This document shows, piece after piece, positions 60,809 to 64,000 of a stretch of 64,000 nt of DNA. Source of the DNA: Hymenobacter siberiensis (GTDB lineage: Bacteria > Bacteroidota > Bacteroidia > Cytophagales > Hymenobacteraceae). Position numbers and translations under genes: made by a program. Under the pieces are notes generated by a model. That model had not been told where the DNA came from, made no database searches, and saw nothing but the letters and a program-made list of their open reading frames with translations. The stretch is from contig NZ_JAHLZZ010000001.1 of the NCBI RefSeq assembly GCF_018967845.1, forward strand, positions 1,426,001 through 1,490,000, read 5' to 3'. The number at the start of each line of letters is the position of its first letter. Within the stretch, counting starts at the first letter, position 1.

Positions 60809-63800
60809 CTAGGGCAGCGGGGTGGCTTGTTTCCAGAGTTCGATGCCCGAGATGTTGGCCATGCCGCCGGTGGTGCCAATGTTCACGGTGCCATCGGTCA
60901 CGTTGGCCGTGAAGGGGCCGAGGCGGTCCCAGTGGCCGGCCGAACCGGAGTTGTAGTTGCTCAGCACAGTCTTGCCTTCGAGGGAGATGCTGAAGTTTTC
61001 CGCATTGTTGTCCTCCCACACGTACAGAAACACGCTGTAGGTACCGCTCGATACGCCGCCCAGGGCCAGGCCCGTGTCGCCGCCGTACATCGATGCGCGA
61101 ATCATGCTGGCGCGGGTGGCATCGGTGGAAGGCGTCAGGGTCACGTTCTGGTTGGCAAACGTGGTGAGGCCGGTAGCTTTGAAGTTAGAAGCGCTGGCGC
61201 TGGCCGCCCAGCTCTTGCCATCGAGGGTGATGGCCTTGCCCCCCAGGTTCACGGCACGCACAAAGGTGGGCGGCGTGGTAGTAGGCGGCGTGGTTGTAGT
61301 AGCGGCCGTCACGGTCACCGAAGAAACGGCGGTGGAGGTAGCGGCGCCGGCGTTGTTGGTGGCGCGGGCCGTTAGGCTGAGCGTGCCGGCCGCAGCGGGC
61401 GTGAAGCTGAGGGCGTAGGGAGCCGTCAGGTCTTCGCCGAGCTTGGTGGCGCCGCTGAAGAACTCGACTTTGGTGATGGTGCCGTTGACGGCCGCAGCGG
61501 TGGCCGTCAGGTTCAGGGCCGTGCCCACGGTGCCGGTGCTCGGGGCGCTCAGGCTAACGGTGGGGGCGCTGGGTGCGGTAGTGCCCGCGTTCTGCTTCCA
61601 GATTTCGATGCCCGAGAGGTTGTTGTTATTGCTGCTCACGGTGCCGATGTTGATGGTGCCGTCGGTGATGTTGGCCGTGAAAGGGCCGAGGCGGTCCCAG
61701 TGGCCACCGTTGCCGCTGCTGTAGTTCGACTGCACGGTCTGGCCTTCGAGGGTAATGTCGAGGGTCACCGGGTTGTTATCCTCCCACATGTAGAGGTACA
61801 CGCTGTAGGTACCGCTGGCCACGCCGCTCACGGCAGCGCTAATGTTCGTGTCATACACCGAAGCGCGAATCATGGCCGCACGGGCGGCGTCGGTGGCCGG
61901 GTTCAGGGCGACGCCCTGGTTGGCGAAGGGCGAGCCGTTGATTTGGAAGTTGCCGGCGCTGTTGCCGTCTTCCCAGCTCAGGCCGTCGACGGTGGTGGCC
62001 GTGCCGCCTACGTTAATGGCGCGCACGAAGGTGGCGTTGGTTGGCGTGGTGCCGGTGCCCGTGGTGGTCGGCGTGGTTGTAGTAGCGGCCGTCACGGTCA
62101 CCGAAGAAACGGCGGTGGAGGTAGCGGCGCCGGCGTTGTTGGTGGCGCGGGCCGTTAGGCTGAGCGTGCCGGCCGCAGCGGGCGTGAAGCTGAGGGCGTA
62201 GGGAGCCGTCAGGTCTTCGCCGAGCTTGGTGGCGCCGCTGAAGAACTCGACTTTGGTGATGGTGCCGTTGACGGCCGCAGCGGTGGCCGTCAGGTTCAGG
62301 GCCGTGCCCACGGTGCCGGTGCTCGGGGCGCTCAGGCTAACGGTGGGGGCGCTGGGTGCGGTAGTGCCCGCGTTCTGCTTCCAGATTTCGATGCCCGAGA
62401 GGTTGTTGTTATTGCTGCTCACGGTGCCGATGTTGATGGTGCCGTCGGTGATGTTGGCCGTGAAAGGGCCGAGGCGGTCCCAGTGGCCCCCGTTGCCGCT
62501 GCTGTAGTTCGACTGCACGGTCTGGCCTTCGAGGGTAATGTCGAGGGTCACCGGGTTGTTATCCTCCCACATGTAGAGGTACACGCTGTAGGTACCGCTG
62601 GCCACGCCGCTCACGGCAGCGCTAATGTTCGTGTCATACACCGAAGCGCGAATCATGGCCGCACGGGCGGCGTCGGTGGCCGGGTTCAGGGCGACGCCCT
62701 GGTTGGCGAAGGGCGAGCCGTTGATTTGGAAGTTGCCGGCGCTGTTGCCGTCTTCCCAGCTCAGGCCGTCGACGGTGGTGGCCGTGCCGCCTACGTTAAT
62801 GGCGCGCACGAAGGTGGCGTTGGTTGGCGTGGTGCCGGTGCCCGTGGTGGTCGGCGTGGTTGTAGTAGCGGCCGTCACGGTCACCGAAGAAACGGCGGTG
62901 GAGGTAGCGGCGCCGGCGTTGTTGGTGGCGCGGGCCGTTAGGCTGAGCGTGCCGGCCGCAGCGGGCGTGAAGCTGAGGGCGTAGGGAGCCGTCAGGTCTT
63001 CGCCGAGCTTGGTGGCGCCGCTGAAGAACTCGACTTTGGTGATGGTGCCGTTGACGGCCGCAGCGGTGGCCGTCAGGTTCAGGGCCGTGCCCACGGTGCC
63101 GGTGCTCGGGGCGCTCAGGCTAACGGTGGGGGCGCTGGGTGCGGTAGTGCCCGCGTTCTGCTTCCAGATTTCGATGCCCGAGAGGTTGTTGTTATTGCTG
63201 CTCACGGTGCCGATGTTGATGGTGCCGTCGGTGATGTTGGCCGTGAAAGGGCCGAGGCGGTCCCAGTGGCCACCGTTGCCGCTGCTGTAGTTCGACTGCA
63301 CGGTCTGGCCTTCGAGGGTAATGTCGAGGGTTACCGGGTTGTTATCCTCCCACATGTAGAGGTACACGCTGTAGGTACCGCTGGCCACGCCGCTCACGGC
63401 AGCGCTAATGTTCGTGTCATACACCGAAGCGCGAATCATGGCCGCACGGGCGGCGTCGGTGGCCGGGTTCAGGGCGACGCCCTGGTTGGCGAAGGGCGAG
63501 CCGTTGATTTGGAAGTTGCCGGCGCTGTTGCCGTCTTCCCAGCTCAGGCCGTCGACGGTGGTGGCCGTGCCGCCTACGTTAATGGCGCGCACGAAGGTGG
63601 CGTTGGTCGGCGTGGTGCCGGTGCCCGTGGTGGTCGGCGTGGTTGTAGTAGCGGCCGTCACGGTCACCGAAGAAACGGCGGTGGAGGTAGCGGCGCCGGC
63701 GTTGTTGGTGGCGCGGGCCGTTAGGCTGAGCGTGCCGGCCGCAGCGGGCGTGAAGCTGAGGGCGTAGGGAGCCGTCAGGTCTTCGCCGAGCTTGGTGGCG

Positions 63801-64000
63801 CCGCTGAAGAACTCGACTTTGGTGATGGTGCCGTTGACGGCCGCAGCGGTGGCCGTCAGGTTCAGGGCCGTGCCCACGGTGCCGGTGCTTGGGGCGCTCA
63901 GGCTAACGGTGGGGGCGCTGGGTGCGGTAGGCGCGGTTGGGGTAGTGGGTGTGGTAGCGCCGGGGTCCAGCGTGATGCCATTCTGTTGCAGCTTTTGGTT
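60809..64000 (-). CDS. Repetitive surface protein with alternating Ig-like and malectin-like domains (partial)
   Basis: The frame is open from the right window edge (NQKLQQNGITLDPG...) to the stop at 60809, so only the last ~1060 residues are seen. The unit is an Ig-like domain (TVSLSAPSTGTVGTALNLTA, LTARATNNAGAATSTAV), a Thr/Pro linker and a malectin-like beta-sandwich (FVRAINVGGTATTVDGLSWE, VYLYMWEDNNPVTLDI, NLSGIEIWKQ). Three near-identical 261-residue units are followed by a diverged last unit ending GIELWKQATPLP. No T9SS sorting domain is present at this end. The malectin-like domain is related to that in the giant dehydrogenase-like protein. Probably a glycan-binding surface protein or catalytic module with accessory domains; the N-terminus lies outside. 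Confidence 0.82.
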   Translation of the reverse strand, partial: NQKLQQNGITLDPGATTPTTPTAPTAPSAPTVSLSAPSTGTVGTALNLTATAAAVNGTITKVEFFSGATKLGEDLTAPYALSFTPAAAGTLSLTARATNNAGAATSTAVSSVTVTAATTTTPTTTGTGTTPTNATFVRAINVGGTATTVDGLSWEDGNSAGNFQINGSPFANQGVALNPATDAARAAMIRASVYDTNISAAVSGVASGTYSVYLYMWEDNNPVTLDITLEGQTVQSNYSSGNGGHWDRLGPFTANITDGTINIGTVSSNNNNLSGIEIWKQNAGTTAPSAPTVSLSAPSTGTVGTALNLTATAAAVNGTITKVEFFSGATKLGEDLTAPYALSFTPAAAGTLSLTARATNNAGAATSTAVSSVTVTAATTTTPTTTGTGTTPTNATFVRAINVGGTATTVDGLSWEDGNSAGNFQINGSPFANQGVALNPATDAARAAMIRASVYDTNISAAVSGVASGTYSVYLYMWEDNNPVTLDITLEGQTVQSNYSSGNGGHWDRLGPFTANITDGTINIGTVSSNNNNLSGIEIWKQNAGTTAPSAPTVSLSAPSTGTVGTALNLTATAAAVNGTITKVEFFSGATKLGEDLTAPYALSFTPAAAGTLSLTARATNNAGAATSTAVSSVTVTAATTTTPTTTGTGTTPTNATFVRAINVGGTATTVDGLSWEDGNSAGNFQINGSPFANQGVALNPATDAARAAMIRASVYDTNISAAVSGVASGTYSVYLYMWEDNNPVTLDITLEGQTVQSNYSSGNGGHWDRLGPFTANITDGTINIGTVSSNNNNLSGIEIWKQNAGTTAPSAPTVSLSAPSTGTVGTALNLTATAAAVNGTITKVEFFSGATKLGEDLTAPYALSFTPAAAGTLSLTARATNNAGAATSTAVSSVTVTAATTTTPPTTTPPTFVRAVNLGGKAITLDGKSWAASASASNFKATGLTTFANQNVTLTPSTDATRASMIRASMYGGDTGLALGGVSSGTYSVFLYVWEDNNAENFSISLEGKTVLSNYNSGSAGHWDRLGPFTANVTDGTVNIGTTGGMANISGIELWKQATPLP
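61288..63929. repeat. 783-bp direct tandem repeat, 3.4 copies
   Basis: The motif GCGTGGTTGTAGTAGCGGCC recurs at 61288, 62071, 62854 and 63637, exactly 783 bases apart. Only scattered single-base differences separate the copies (for example near 62489, 63331, 63609 and 63890). It encodes one Ig-like plus one malectin-like domain and keeps the reading frame (261 codons). Confidence 0.95.

Noticed and set aside
61288..63929. Mobile element or CRISPR-like direct repeats
   Set aside because: The repeats are in frame and encode domain pairs of one protein; no terminal inverted repeats or transposase.

Overview
The window looks like a chromosomal segment of a GC-rich member of the Bacteroidota, most like Hymenobacter or a close relative in the Cytophagales. 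This is inference from the proteins: a TonB-dependent receptor with a carboxypeptidase-like N-terminal domain, proteins with C-terminal T9SS-type sorting regions, many short-lipobox lipoproteins, DUF2254/DUF389/DUF202/DUF305 families, and promoters of the TAnnTTTG type. No rRNA or tRNA gene, CRISPR array, transposase, phage gene or replication origin was seen.

Layout. 1-206: frameshifted end of a HipA-like gene. 768-12167 (+): DUF2254 membrane protein, OmpR-type two-component system, three small genes (one a Cys-rich four-helix copper-binding-type protein), a complete tripartite RND efflux system and a DUF202 protein. 12494-26113: a stress and ion-homeostasis block with fused trehalose-6-P synthase/phosphatase (+) and, mostly on the minus strand, a carboxymuconolactone-decarboxylase-like protein, a GH15 hydrolase, three MscS-type channels (one frameshifted), a DUF389 protein, an endonuclease/exonuclease/phosphatase protein, a small lipoprotein with two decayed paralogues, and an NhaP-type antiporter. 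26989-37509: TonB receptor behind two operator-like sites, DUF305 protein, ClC channel, GAF protein, secreted DNA/RNA endonuclease, a DegT aminotransferase/SDR pair, a lipoprotein and a BLUF photoreceptor.

38136-46308 (+): an exopolysaccharide or O-chain operon with an initiating phosphoglycosyl transferase, WecG/TagA-type transferase, glucose-1-phosphate cytidylyltransferase, SDR, RfbC-type epimerase, SAF-domain dehydrogenase and ATP-grasp ligase. 46414-54360: secreted multidomain T9SS proteins and a broken SGNH hydrolase, sharing a recurring domain of about 115 residues. 54660-60560 (-): gmd and fcl (GDP-L-fucose), two tandem GT61 transferases and a GT2 transferase. 60809-64000 (-): C-terminal end of a very repetitive surface protein built from near-identical 783-bp units; it runs off the right edge.

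The most striking non-genic feature is the large number of long palindromic elements in almost every intergenic gap, including gaps inside operons. Several share asymmetric termini (GAAGCTGTTTAGAAAGTC at one end, GGAGTTGTTTAGAAAGTC at the other), occur in both orientations and carry exchangeable palindromic cores, as expected of a non-autonomous, MITE/REP-like family.
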